Assembly (NCBI GenBank): GCA_927911475.1
Contig: CAKMPP010000035.1
Coordinates: forward strand, 1-48,856
Source: an uncultured Solobacterium sp.
GTDB taxonomy: Bacteria; Bacillota_I; Bacilli_A; Erysipelotrichales; Erysipelotrichaceae
DNA: 48,856 bases
Reading direction: 5' to 3'
Within the stretch, counting starts at the first letter, position 1, and each line of letters starts with the position of its first letter. The notes under the pieces were generated by a model that saw only the letters and a program-made list of their open reading frames with translations, was not told the origin of the DNA and searched no databases. The translations under genes and the position numbers were made by a program. This document shows positions 19,878 to 29,246 of this stretch, in pieces.

Positions 19878-21709
19878 TTACATTTCAGATTCAATCTTTC
19901 CGATTTCACGAGCGTGTCTTCTACGATCAATTTCGGTTAAATACTTCTTACGAATACGAATATCTTCTGGTGTAATTTCTACCAATTCATCATCATTGAT
20001 AAATTCAATCGCAGCTTCTAATGACATGATACGTGGTGGAACAAGCTTCATTGCTTCATCGTTACCAGTGGAACGAACAGCTGTCATCTTCTTATTCTTG
20101 ATTGGATTAACACCCATATCCATATTCTTAGCAGATACACCGATAATCATACCTTCATAAACAGGTGTCTGTGCACCGATGAATAACTGACCACGTTCCT
20201 GAATATTCCAAAGAGCGTATGTCATAGCACTGCCTGTTTCAGTAGAAATAAGTGCACCATTTTCACGCTGTGGAATCTCGCCCTTAAATGGTTCATAACC
20301 ATCTAAACGCTGTACCATTGTACCTTCACCATGTGTCATATTGATGAAGTCGGATCTAAATCCGATCAATCCACGTGTAGGACACTTATAAGTGATACGT
20401 GTGTATGTACCAATTTCTTCCATGTCAGAAAGGATACCCTTACGTACATTGAGTGCAGAAATAACAGAACCAGAATATTCTGTTGGAACATCAATCACAA
20501 CTTCTTCGATAGGTTCACATGTAACACCATCAATCTTCTTCATAATAACTTCAGGACGTGATACTGCAATTTCAAAACCTTCACGACGCATCTGTTCTAG
20601 TAAGATTGTTAAGTGTAATTCACCACGACCAGATACTTTGAATGTATCTGTAGAATCTGTATCTTCAACCTTTAAACCAACGTTTACTTCAAGTTCTTTA
20701 TCTAGACGTTCACGAATATTACGTGAAGTTACAAACTTACCAACTTGTCCAGCAATGGAGAATCGTTAACCATAAAGTTCATGGAAAGTGTTGGCTCTTC
20801 AATCTTTAACATTGGCATTGGATTTGGAGCACCTTGAGGACAGATTGTATCACCGATATTAATGTCAGGGATACCAGAAATCATACAAATTTCACCACAC
20901 TGGATTTCATCAACTGGAACACGACTTAATCCCTTGTAGATAAAAATCTGATTTGTCTTTCCTTGGTGTGCACTACCATCCGCATTACATACTGTATACG
21001 ATGTCGCAGCCTTTAATGTACCTTTATATACACGTCCAATACCTAAACGTCCAATATAATCATCATAAGCAAGTGCACTAATCTGCATCTGTACTGGCTC
21101 TTCAATCAAGTTTGGATAAGCTTGTGTATGATGGATAATTGTTTCAAATAGTGGGACGATATCTTCATTTGTACCATCCTGCTCATAATTAACAATACCC
21201 TCTCTAGCCTTACCAAATAGGATTGGGAAGTCTAACTGATCATCTGTTGCGTTTAGCTCGAGGAACAATTCGTATACTTCGTCGATAACTTCGTTAGCGC
21301 GAGCATCTTGTTTATCCATCTTATTGATTAATAAGATAGGACGTAAACCTGCTTCTAATGACTTCTGCAACACAAAACGTGTTTGTGGCATTGGTCCTTC
21401 TGCTGAGTCTACTAACAAGATAACCGTATCAACTGTTTTGATAATACGCTCAACTTCAGAAGAGAAGTCTGCGTGGCCTGGTGTATCAACGATATTAATC
21501 TTGTAGTCTTTGTATGTTACAGAGCAGTTCTTGGAATAAATAGTAATTCCTCTTTCACGTTCGAGATCGTTGGAGTCCATAATGCAGTCTACAACCTTCT
21601 CGTTATCTTTAAATACGTGACTCTGTTTGAGGAATGCGTCTACTAGCGTTGATTTTCCAGCATCAACGTGAGCAATAACAGCAATGTTAATAATCTTTTG
21701 ATAATCCAT
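19878..21709 (-). CDS. typA: Ribosome-associated GTPase TypA/BipA (one frameshift as read)
   Basis: This translational GTPase acts in ribosome assembly and stress growth. The G1 loop AHVDAGKST, G2 region RGITI, G3 DTPGHADF and G4 NKMD are in the first 130 residues. They are followed by EF-G-like domains II, III and V and the BipA-specific C-terminal domain. One base is missing at 20754-20755, in the VNDSPFAG segment. Repair gives 610 aa, normal for BipA. Promoter TTGTAA-17-TATAAT lies upstream, and AAGGTG precedes the ATG. Confidence 0.95.
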
Positions 21710-21744
21710 CTTCTCTTCACCTTCTTTTAAGCATAAGCGGATAA

Positions 21745-21773
21745 ATTATATATTTTATGGACATAAATTACAA
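21745..21773 (-). promoter_or_regulatory. Sigma-A promoter of typA
   Basis: On the minus strand TTGTAA, a 17-base spacer and TATAAT stand about 35 bases before the start codon. Confidence 0.65.
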
Positions 21774-21804
21774 CCCAAACCCACTCAAAATACAGATGTT
21801 TTCA

Positions 21805-21833
21805 TTGACGATAGATGTGGAGGTTGCTATAAT
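21805..21833 (+). promoter_or_regulatory. Sigma-A promoter of tRNA-Leu
   Basis: TTGACG, a 17-base spacer and TATAAT end 11 bases before the mature tRNA 5' end. This is a near-consensus stable-RNA promoter. Confidence 0.85.
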
Positions 21834-21844
21834 ATTTGAGCGAT

Positions 21845-21926
21845 GCACCAGTGGTGGAATCGGCAGACACGTACGCTTGAGGGGCGTATGAGGCAACTCG
21901 TGCAAGTTCAAGTCTTGTCTGGTGCA
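21845..21926 (+). tRNA. tRNA-Leu(GAG)
   Basis: The acceptor GCACCAG pairs with CTGGTGC and the discriminator is A. The anticodon stem TACGC/GCGTA carries loop TTGAGGG with anticodon GAG. There is a long class II variable arm and T arm GCAAG-TTCAAGT-CTTGT. Length is 82 nt. CCA is not encoded. It reads CUC/CUU leucine codons. Confidence 0.93.
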
Positions 21927-21933
21927 CTAATAA

Positions 21934-21957
21934 AACTCACATTTGTGGGTTTTTTTA
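21934..21957 (+). terminator. Terminator of tRNA-Leu
   Basis: A CTCAC/GTGGG stem with a short loop is followed by a run of T. Confidence 0.75.
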
Positions 21958-21963
21958 TTATGC

Positions 21964-22009
21964 TTTTCATACGTTTTTCATATGCACTTTCATGAAAAAT
22001 AATGAAAGT
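21964..22009. promoter_or_regulatory. Helically phased TTTTCAT direct repeats and inverted repeat upstream of the flavin reductase
   Basis: TTTTCAT occurs at 21964 and 21975, and CTTTCAT at 21987, giving 11- and 12-base periods. An inverted ATGAAAG follows at 22002. The last two form an eight-base palindrome with an eight-base centre. The array ends 11 bases before the weak -35 of the downstream promoter. Seven-base direct repeats with four-base gaps are typical of OmpR/PhoB-type activators; the regulator is inferred, not seen. Confidence 0.45.
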
Positions 22010-22020
22010 CGGTATTTAAT

Positions 22021-22049
22021 TTCAACAAAAGTGATATAAGCGGTATAAA
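22021..22049 (+). promoter_or_regulatory. Weak sigma-A promoter of the flavin reductase gene
   Basis: TTCAAC, a 17-base spacer and TATAAA. The poor -35 suggests dependence on an activator, consistent with the repeats just upstream. Confidence 0.5.
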
Positions 22050-22111
22050 ATCTCTTTACTTTTAGTATTAGCAAAACTATCATGTATATCTATAGGAGGA
22101 AAAGAGTAAAT

Positions 22112-23578
22112 ATGAAAAAAGTATTGATTCCGGCTTTAGCTTTAACGATGGCTTTATCCTTTGCCGGCTGCTCAAAATCTGAAAAGAAAGATTCTACAGC
22201 AGAAACAAAAGAGACAGTAAAGACAGACTACGATGTAGTAGTTGTTGGCGCTGGCGGAGCTGGTCTTACTGCCGCAATTACAGCAGCTGAAAACGGTGCA
22301 TCCGTTGTTGTTGTCGAAAAGATGGCAGCTATTGGCGGTAACACAGCTTTATCTGGTGGTGAAATGGCAGCACCTGGTAACTGGTTACAACAAAAGGAAG
22401 GCATCGAGGATAGTGCTGATAAGTTCTATGAAGACGTCATGAAGGGTGGCGACTACAAGGCTAACCCTGAACTCGTTAGAGTTTTAGCTGACAACGCTTT
22501 AAGCGCTGCTGAATGGTTACGTGATGACATCAAGGTTGACTTCGAAGACAAGATGATGTTCTTCGGTGGACACAGCGTAATGCGTTCCTTAGTACCTCAT
22601 AACGAATCTGGTGTTGAAATCATCCAGAAGTTAAAGGCTAAGGCTGACGAATTAGGTATCACAGTATTAACAAACACAAAGGCTACTGAATTAGTAGAAA
22701 CAGACAAGAAGGTTACTGGCGTTAAGGCAACAACAAAAGATGGTGATATAACATTCACAGCTTCTAAGGGTGTTGTTCTTGCGACTGGTGGTTTCGGTTC
22801 TAATATTGAAATGCGTAAGGAATACAATCCAGAAATGGATGAGAAGATCCTATCTACATGTTCTCCAGGAAGTACTGGTGACGGTATTGTAATGGCTGAA
22901 AAGATTGGTGCAGCTACAGTTGATATGTCATATATCCAAACATATCCAACATGCGACATCACATCAGGTACATTATTATATGTTGGTGACGTACGTTTAG
23001 CTGGTAGATCAATCCTTGTTAACAAGGAAGGCAAGCGTTTCGTTGAAGAACTAGAACGTCGTGACGTTATCTCTAAAGCTGTTACAGAACAGACTGGTGG
23101 CGTTTCATACATGTTCTGGGATGAAGCATCTATGGAAGCATCTGGTGTTAAGGAAGCTCACCCTGAAGAGTACGAAAGACTCATCAAGGAAAAGCACTTA
23201 GTGAAGGCTGATACAATTGAAGAAGCTGCTGCTTTCTTCGGTATTGACGCTGAAGCATTAAAGAAGACTATCGCAGACTACAACCAATACGCTGCAGATG
23301 GTAAGGACTTAGAATTCAACAAGCGTGGTAAGTTAGTTGCCTTCGGTGAAGGCCCATACTACATCATGGTTTCACAACCATCTGTTCACCACACAATGGG
23401 TGGTGTTGTAATCAACACGAACGCTCAAGTATTAGACAAGGATGGCAAGGCTATCTCTGGTCTGTACGCTGCTGGTGAAGTTACTGGTGGTATCCACGGT
23501 ACAAACCGTCTAGGTTCTGACGCTATCGCTGATATTACAGTATTCGGTAGAATTGCTGGCGAACAAGTATCTAAGTAA
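22112..23578 (+). CDS. urdA: Surface lipoprotein flavin reductase, probable urocanate reductase
   Basis: This is a 488-aa FAD-dependent member of the fumarate reductase/urocanate reductase family. The signal peptide ends in lipobox LSFAGC (Cys20), so it should face outward, tethered to lipid. The FAD fold is at DVVVVGAGGAGLTAA. Fumarate reductases have His in QxHPT; here it is Tyr278 (YIQTYPT). Asp293, Arg316, His426/427 and Arg466 fall at the spacing of Tyr373, Asp388, Arg411, His520 and Arg560 of Shewanella UrdA as I recall them. That favours urocanate to imidazole propionate rather than fumarate. There is no FMN-binding or haem domain, so the electron donor must be a separate protein. The start at 22112 follows AGGAGG. 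Frame intact. Confidence 0.8.
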   Translation: MKKVLIPALALTMALSFAGCSKSEKKDSTAETKETVKTDYDVVVVGAGGAGLTAAITAAENGASVVVVEKMAAIGGNTALSGGEMAAPGNWLQQKEGIEDSADKFYEDVMKGGDYKANPELVRVLADNALSAAEWLRDDIKVDFEDKMMFFGGHSVMRSLVPHNESGVEIIQKLKAKADELGITVLTNTKATELVETDKKVTGVKATTKDGDITFTASKGVVLATGGFGSNIEMRKEYNPEMDEKILSTCSPGSTGDGIVMAEKIGAATVDMSYIQTYPTCDITSGTLLYVGDVRLAGRSILVNKEGKRFVEELERRDVISKAVTEQTGGVSYMFWDEASMEASGVKEAHPEEYERLIKEKHLVKADTIEEAAAFFGIDAEALKKTIADYNQYAADGKDLEFNKRGKLVAFGEGPYYIMVSQPSVHHTMGGVVINTNAQVLDKDGKAISGLYAAGEVTGGIHGTNRLGSDAIADITVFGRIAGEQVSK

Positions 23579-23587
23579 CAAACAGAT

Positions 23588-23616
23588 AAAGCGAGATGTT
23601 ATCATCCCGCTTTTTT
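23588..23616 (+). terminator. Terminator of the flavin reductase gene
   Basis: The stem GCG-GATG/CATC-CGC has one mismatch and a TTAT loop, then TTTTTT. Confidence 0.75.
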
Positions 23617-23638
23617 ATTTTGGTAACTACTATCATTT

Positions 23639-24286
23639 TTACATCTTTTTTACTGTAACAATCGTATTACTACATGCATTTACTATAATTTTAATGCCAT
23701 CTGTAATACAAATCCAATTCTTCCCTTCTCTAGAAATCGTACAATTAGCATCTTTTATTTTCTTTTTACAAAACTCAACAATATCTTCTATACTTAAATT
23801 CAAACTCTCTTTGATTCTAATTAGTCCTTCATGCGTTACATTCATATTATCTATATTCAATAGAAAATCTTCTATTGTGTCATTTTTAAGTATTTTAGGA
23901 TTATCTAAAAGATATTTATTTACATCTTTTGCATAACTTTCTATACATTCTTTCCAGTCATCATCATTTCCCCACCAATGATATTTTGAACCATTCATCC
24001 TATTCAAAACTCTAGATGGATAAATTTTTTTCAATCTCCAATTACAAATCTGTTCTCTTTTAATGATGCATTCAATTAAACCATTTTTATGCCTGGGTTT
24101 TCCTAAAACAACAAGTTTATCCCCACCATCTCCCCATTGGTGTGGAGCAATGTAGACTTTAGTACTAGGAGATAATAACTTTATACCAGATTTAATTTCA
24201 TGTTCTTCTCCATAAAATCTTTTATCAACTATATTTCCAACCAAGCACCATCTCCACGTATAATTTTCAATTTTATTTTCTACCAT
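23639..24286 (-). CDS. DUF3781-like protein with an extra N-terminal domain
   Basis: This 215-aa product is of unknown function. The C-terminal ~90 residues (THEGLIRIKESLNL, VEFCKKKIK, GKNWICITDGIKIIVNACSNTI) resemble the DUF3781 domain. The N-terminal ~110 residues form a separate Trp-rich region (YTWRWCLVGNIV, APHQWGDGGDKLVV, CNWRLKKIYPSRVLNRM) that I know only from uncharacterised proteins. The start at 24286 has AAGGTG eight bases upstream. The gene is visibly more AT-rich, with ATA and AAA codons, than its neighbours. It is flanked by terminators on both sides, suggesting a transferred single-gene unit. Confidence 0.65.
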   Translation of the reverse strand: MVENKIENYTWRWCLVGNIVDKRFYGEEHEIKSGIKLLSPSTKVYIAPHQWGDGGDKLVVLGKPRHKNGLIECIIKREQICNWRLKKIYPSRVLNRMNGSKYHWWGNDDDWKECIESYAKDVNKYLLDNPKILKNDTIEDFLLNIDNMNVTHEGLIRIKESLNLSIEDIVEFCKKKIKDANCTISREGKNWICITDGIKIIVNACSNTIVTVKKM

Positions 24287-24318
24287 ATACATTTCACCTT
24301 GTCCCAATTATAGCATGT

Positions 24319-24342
24319 AAAAAGCCCCGCTTAACGAGGCTA
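24319..24342 (-). terminator. Terminator of the pgl-gnd-zwf operon
   Basis: The GCCTCG/CGGGGC stem on the minus strand overlaps the zwf stop codon and is followed by TTTTT. Confidence 0.75.
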
Positions 24343-25716
24343 ATTCCACTGTTCAAAATCACTATGATATAACTGAGAAAGTTCTTTAGGTTCGACACTT
24401 CCTTGTGGATATGGATAGACTGGTAGATCTGCGTCAGAATACATCTGCTTTAAGGCATCAATATATTCCCAACTGTATTCAATCATTTCCCATTTTGTAA
24501 ACCATGAGTTATCGCCAATCATGCACGCATGTAACATTCTTTCATACGCTTCTGGTGTATTTAGCTTAAAGATTAAATTACAGTTTTGGCAGAAGTCCAT
24601 TTGCGCTTTTGTAATACTATCTTCACCTGGCGTCTTGATATTGAATTCAAGATATACTCCTTCTGTCGGTTGAATTTTGATTACTAGTACATTTGGATCT
24701 ACATCTTCACGCTGTCTTTTGAATGTAATCTTTACTTCAATTTCGCGACGAGCCATTTTCTTACCCGTACGGATATAGAATGGTACACCTTGCCAACGCT
24801 CATTATCAATAAATAGTTTTAATGCCGCAAATGTTTCAGTAGTGGATGCAGGATCCACGTGTAGTTCTTCCCTATACCCTTCATACTGCCCCAATAATAA
24901 TGTATCCTTAATATTCAGTTCATTAACTGGACGTAGTTGTTTTAGAACTGCGAGTTGTTGTTCATTCATATTACCAGTAGGATCATCTACTGCTACGATA
25001 CTCATAATTTGTAATAAGTGGTTTTGAACCATATCTTTGAGTGCACCTGCATGATCATAGTAGTTCCCTCTTGTTTCAACACCCACTTCTTCTAATGCTG
25101 AAATCTGGACGTGATCAATATTATCTTTATTCCAAACATTCTTAAATAATAAATTTGCATCTCGAATCGTTAGAATATTGCGTACCATCTCTTTTCCAAG
25201 ATAATGGTCTATACGGTAAATATGGTCACTTCCAAATAAATTCTCTAATTTTTTACTGAGGAATTTCGCAAGTTCTAAGCTTGCGCCGAAGGGTTTTTCT
25301 AATACAATCTTTGGTTCATGCATGTTTTTCATTGTAGAAACACCATCTGTAATTCCTTCAAAGAAATCTGGTGCTACCGCATAATAAACAACATGATTCT
25401 CTGTTGGATGTGCTTCGTAGTATTGGTCTAGTAACTGATATTGAGTTTTATCTGTAAAATCCATGCGGAAGTAATGAATGTGTTGAAAGAATGCTTGTAA
25501 CTGCTCATCTTTTACTTTTACTTGGGCAAACTCACTAATCCAAGGTTCTATAATCCCTTGATAATCCGCATCTGTGTAATCACGTCTTCCAATCGGAGTA
25601 ATTAAGAACTCTTCAGGAAGCTGATTTTTAATAAATAGATTGTACATTGCAGGTAGAAGCTTACGATATGTTAAGTCTCCTGTTCCACCAAATATTGTAA
25701 GTGTTAATTTATTCAT
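24340..25716 (-). CDS. zwf: Glucose-6-phosphate 1-dehydrogenase
   Basis: This 458-aa enzyme oxidises glucose-6-phosphate to 6-phosphogluconolactone with NADP. The N-terminal nucleotide site is TIFGGTGDLTYRKL (GxxGDL form). The substrate/active site is RIDHYLGKEMVRNI, and the C-terminal domain is complete. The start at 25716 (MNKLTLTIFGG) is chosen because it gives the family N-terminus and overlaps the gnd stop by eight bases (ATGAATAA). A longer upstream frame is unlikely. It is last in the pgl-gnd-zwf operon, so the whole oxidative pentose phosphate branch is encoded together. Confidence 0.95.
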   Translation of the reverse strand: MNKLTLTIFGGTGDLTYRKLLPAMYNLFIKNQLPEEFLITPIGRRDYTDADYQGIIEPWISEFAQVKVKDEQLQAFFQHIHYFRMDFTDKTQYQLLDQYYEAHPTENHVVYYAVAPDFFEGITDGVSTMKNMHEPKIVLEKPFGASLELAKFLSKKLENLFGSDHIYRIDHYLGKEMVRNILTIRDANLLFKNVWNKDNIDHVQISALEEVGVETRGNYYDHAGALKDMVQNHLLQIMSIVAVDDPTGNMNEQQLAVLKQLRPVNELNIKDTLLLGQYEGYREELHVDPASTTETFAALKLFIDNERWQGVPFYIRTGKKMARREIEVKITFKRQREDVDPNVLVIKIQPTEGVYLEFNIKTPGEDSITKAQMDFCQNCNLIFKLNTPEAYERMLHACMIGDNSWFTKWEMIEYSWEYIDALKQMYSDADLPVYPYPQGSVEPKELSQLYHSDFEQWN

Positions 25717-27083
25717 GGCTACCCCACTGATGGTGTTCAAAGCCTTCACGGTCAACTCTTTGATATGTATGTGCGCCAAAGAAATCACGTTGACCCTGAA
25801 TAATATTTGCACCTAAACATACACTAGATAATTGATTGATATATGTAAGTGATGCTGTAAATACCGGTAGTGGTAAATCGATGGATTGTACAATAATTTC
25901 TTTTAATGCAGGAGTATTTTCGAATACTTCATTCTTGAATACTGGATATAGAAGTAAATCATCTGCACCATCATCATATGCATGCATGATATCCTGCAAT
26001 AACTTCGCTTGGATAATACATCCTGCTCTAAAGATAGCTGCAATCTGCTTGAGATTTAAATCCCAGCTATACTTATTAGACGCATCACGATATAAATTGA
26101 ATCCCTGTGCAAAGGCAACTGTCTTTGCTAATTTATATGCTTGATGTACCTTTTCAATATCAACATTCTTCTTATGAATTGCAATTTCCTTACGATATGC
26201 ATCGCGCAATGCAATTTGGTTAGACATAATACGTGCTTGATACGCTGCTGTTAATAAAGACGCATTAAACTCTTGTCGAAGTGCTTCAATGCTTGTCCAA
26301 CGCCCTGTACCCTTATTTCCTGCAACATCTAAAATCACATCAACAAGGTCATGTTCTGTAATAGCATCTTTTTCACGTAACACAGTTACTGTGATATCAA
26401 CAAGATAGCTTTGCACATCTCCTTGATTCCATTGTTCTAGTACATCCGCAATTTTGCTGTTTGTATAACCTGCGGTATACTTTAGAATTAAATATGTTTC
26501 CGCAAGCAACTGCATATCCGCATATTCAATTCCATTATGTACCATCTTTACATAGTGACCGCTTCCTTCTGGTCCAATATATGTACAACATGGTTCACCA
26601 TCTTTCTTCGCAGAGATGTCTTCCAAAATCTTTCCTACAGAAGCGTAAGCATCTTTATCGCCAGATGGCATAATACTTGGGCCATTTAAAGCACCTTCTT
26701 CACCACCAGATACACCTACACCAAAGTACTTTAACCCATGGCTAGCCATTTGCTTGTGACGACGATTTGTATCTTCAAAGTAAGAGTTACCACCATCCAT
26801 GATGATATCTCCTTCATCTAATAGATCAACAAGTTGTACTAAAACATCATCAACCGGTTGACCAGCTGGTACCATTAAAAAATACACGACGTGGTTTTTC
26901 AAGAGAATTTACAAAATCCTCTAGTTTTTCAAAACCGCTAAATCCCGGGATATTCTCGTCGATTAATACTTTTGTACGTTCGAACGAACGATTATATCCA
27001 CTCACCTTGTAGCCATGGTTTAGCATATTTAAGGCAATATTCTTCCCCATGACACCTAATCCAATTACACCTATATTATTCAT
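25709..27083 (-). CDS. gnd: 6-phosphogluconate dehydrogenase (one frameshift as read)
   Basis: It decarboxylates 6-phosphogluconate to ribulose-5-phosphate with NADP. The Rossmann motif GVIGLGVMGKNIALNM is at the N-terminus. Substrate segments are GVSGGEEGALNGPSIMPSG and the catalytic Lys in VKMVHNGIEYADM. An extra base in the six-A run at 26877-26882 splits it after about 70 residues. Corrected length is about 457 aa. Both junctions, with pgl upstream and zwf downstream, are identical eight-base overlaps ATGAATAA. Confidence 0.95.
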
Positions 27084-28017
27084 ATTTATTTCTCCTCATA
27101 ATAATAGAAACACCTTCTGGAATTGTTACTGTAGATACTGCATCCTGTATGTATGCATGTTCAATTGGTAAGACACTTAATGAATCTGAAAAGCGATTTG
27201 CGACAATAATATCATCATTCACAATCACAAAGTCACGTGGATGCTTACCAGCACATGAAGTTACTTGAATACGTTCGACATCTTTTCCCGATACATGTAA
27301 TGCAGTGATTACGTCCTGTGTACGTGTAGATACGTATAAATAATCACCCTTCTTACGTATTGCGGCTGTATCTTTAACATGTGAAAGACCGTTTTCTAAC
27401 AGTTCTACTGTATTGATAACTTTCTTTGCATGCATGTCTACAACATATAGAAGATTACTTAATTCACCTACCACATATAGGTATTTCTCATCATCTGAGA
27501 ATGCCGCATGTCTAGGTCCAGATCCTTCTTCAAATTGAATCTCATCTACAACCTTAAAATCTTTATCAAGAATCTTTATCTGATCCATAAAGAGGCATGG
27601 CACAAGATATTGATCCCTGTATGGAATAACCTGATGACATCCAGCCTTTTCCTTGATATGTGTTCTTTTAATCAGTTTTAACTTGTTATTATCAAAGCGT
27701 AAAAGTGTTACATCTCCACTATGAAAGTGAGCCGTAAAGATTAAGTTGTCTTTTACACCAACATAGCAGGATGTAAATGCTTCAAAAACGATATGATCAA
27801 TTTCATGACCGCTTAAATCAAAGACAGCTACACCAGAGCCTTCCTCGAAATCACATACGGCCACGATATAATCATTCATCCACGCTAAATATTTTGGATT
27901 ACACACTTTTGTAAATAAACGTACGTCTTTTATCTTACGTTCTTCATATGTGAACGCATAAATACCTTCACTTTTTTCGGATGTATACGTTCCTACATAT
28001 CCTGTATATGACATCAT
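27076..28017 (-). CDS. pgl: 6-phosphogluconolactonase, beta-propeller (YbhE/Pgl) type
   Basis: This ~313-aa lactonase-family propeller begins SYTGYVGTYTSEKSEGIYAF, with repeated blade strands (YLAWMNDYIVAVCDFEEGSG, SGPRHAAFSDDEKYLYVVGE). The DPRH-like GPRHAAF and the final CAGKHPRDF blade match YbhE proteins that hydrolyse 6-phosphogluconolactone. The operon with gnd and zwf supports that reaction directly. The start is one of two adjacent ATG codons (28017/28014); AAGGAG is three and six bases away, so the second may be used. Confidence 0.9.
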   Translation of the reverse strand: MMSYTGYVGTYTSEKSEGIYAFTYEERKIKDVRLFTKVCNPKYLAWMNDYIVAVCDFEEGSGVAVFDLSGHEIDHIVFEAFTSCYVGVKDNLIFTAHFHSGDVTLLRFDNNKLKLIKRTHIKEKAGCHQVIPYRDQYLVPCLFMDQIKILDKDFKVVDEIQFEEGSGPRHAAFSDDEKYLYVVGELSNLLYVVDMHAKKVINTVELLENGLSHVKDTAAIRKKGDYLYVSTRTQDVITALHVSGKDVERIQVTSCAGKHPRDFVIVNDDIIVANRFSDSLSVLPIEHAYIQDAVSTVTIPEGVSIIMRRNKYE

Positions 28018-28096
28018 TAGCTCCTTTTGTATTTCTATTGTTTTCATTGTATTCTCTTTTATATAAAAAACACTGCTATTTTGCCCTAAAACGTAG

Positions 28097-28120
28097 AAAA
28101 GCCAGATTCCTCTGACTTTT
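28097..28120 (-). terminator. Terminator of the cdaA-glmM-glf unit
   Basis: An AAAGtCAGA/TCTGgCTTT stem with a four-base loop on the minus strand overlaps the glf stop, then T-rich sequence. Confidence 0.6.
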
Positions 28121-29234
28121 AAATTTCCTTAGACTTTTCTAGTGCAGACGCAATAACCTTATCCATATCATAGTACTTATACTCACCCAAACGACCACCA
28201 AAAAGTATATTTGTTTCGTGTGAGGCAAGTTCCTTATACTGTTCATATAAAGCAGTATTCTTTTCGTCATTGACTGGATAGTAAGGATCATCACCCTGTT
28301 TCCATTCAGAACTAAATTCACGACTAATGACAGTCTTTGGCAAATCATTGCCCTCTTCATCTTTTCCAAATGTAAACCACTTGTGCTCAATAATACGTGT
28401 CCAAGGTGTTTCACGGTCTGTATAGTTTACAGCCGCATTTCCCTGGAAATTCGGAATATCTAAGAGTTCATTTTCAAAACGAACAGAACGATATTCTAAT
28501 GTACCTAAGCGATAATCAAAATAAGCATCAATTGGGCCAGTATAAACTACTTTTTCCGCAAGCATGTCGTACTCTTCTTTCGCTTCAAGATAGTCAACGT
28601 TGAGTCGCACTTCAATACCTGCAAGCAGGTTTTCAACTAGCTTTGTATAGCCACCAACAGGGATACCTTGATAGAGCGCATTAAAATAGTTATTATCAAA
28701 CGTTAAGCGTACTGGTAATCGTTTGATGATAAATGCTGGTAGTTCAGTACAAGGTCTTCCCCATTGTTTTTCTGTATATCCCTTGATTAGTTTCTCATAG
28801 ATATCTGTTCCAACAAGTGAGATTGCCTGTTCTTCAAGATTTGTCGCTGTTGTAATATTTGCGGCTTTCTTCTGTTCTTCGATTTTGTTAACCGCTTCTT
28901 CTGGTGTTACAACACCCCACATTTTATTAAATGTGTACATATTGAATGGCAAAGAATATAACTCCCCATGGTAATTGGCAACTGGTGAATTCGTGAAACG
29001 ATTAAATTCGATAAATTTTGTAACGTACTTCCAAACATCTCTGTCATTCGTATGGAAAATATGTGCGCCATACTCATGTACATCAATGCCTTCTACCTTT
29101 TTTGTGTAGATATTACCAGCAATATGAGGACGCTTATCAATGACAAGAACTTTCTTGCCCTTTTCTTTTGCCTGTTGGGCAAATACCGCACCAAATAATC
29201 CAGCACCTACAACTAGATAATCATATTGTTTCAT
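28119..29234 (-). CDS. glf: UDP-galactopyranose mutase
   Basis: This 371-aa flavoenzyme interconverts UDP-galactopyranose and UDP-galactofuranose for cell-surface galactofuranose. The N-terminal FAD motif is YLVVGAGLFGAVFAQQ. Typical Glf segments are HEYGAHIFHT, the tyrosine- and arginine-rich region (KGYTEKQWGRP, RLPVRLTFDNNYF), and RIIEHKWF with SREFS near the end. ATG 29234 with AAGGAG five bases upstream is preferred over a GTG two codons earlier. It follows glmM by 12 nt and is probably transcribed with it. Galactofuranose polymers in the wall are inferred. Confidence 0.95.
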   Translation of the reverse strand: MKQYDYLVVGAGLFGAVFAQQAKEKGKKVLVIDKRPHIAGNIYTKKVEGIDVHEYGAHIFHTNDRDVWKYVTKFIEFNRFTNSPVANYHGELYSLPFNMYTFNKMWGVVTPEEAVNKIEEQKKAANITTATNLEEQAISLVGTDIYEKLIKGYTEKQWGRPCTELPAFIIKRLPVRLTFDNNYFNALYQGIPVGGYTKLVENLLAGIEVRLNVDYLEAKEEYDMLAEKVVYTGPIDAYFDYRLGTLEYRSVRFENELLDIPNFQGNAAVNYTDRETPWTRIIEHKWFTFGKDEEGNDLPKTVISREFSSEWKQGDDPYYPVNDEKNTALYEQYKELASHETNILFGGRLGEYKYYDMDKVIASALEKSKEI

Positions 29235-29246
29235 ATGCACTCCTTA

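Noticed and set aside
22112..23578. Fumarate reductase (Fcc3-type) assignment
   Set aside because: The catalytic QxHPT histidine is Tyr, and no haem domain is present.
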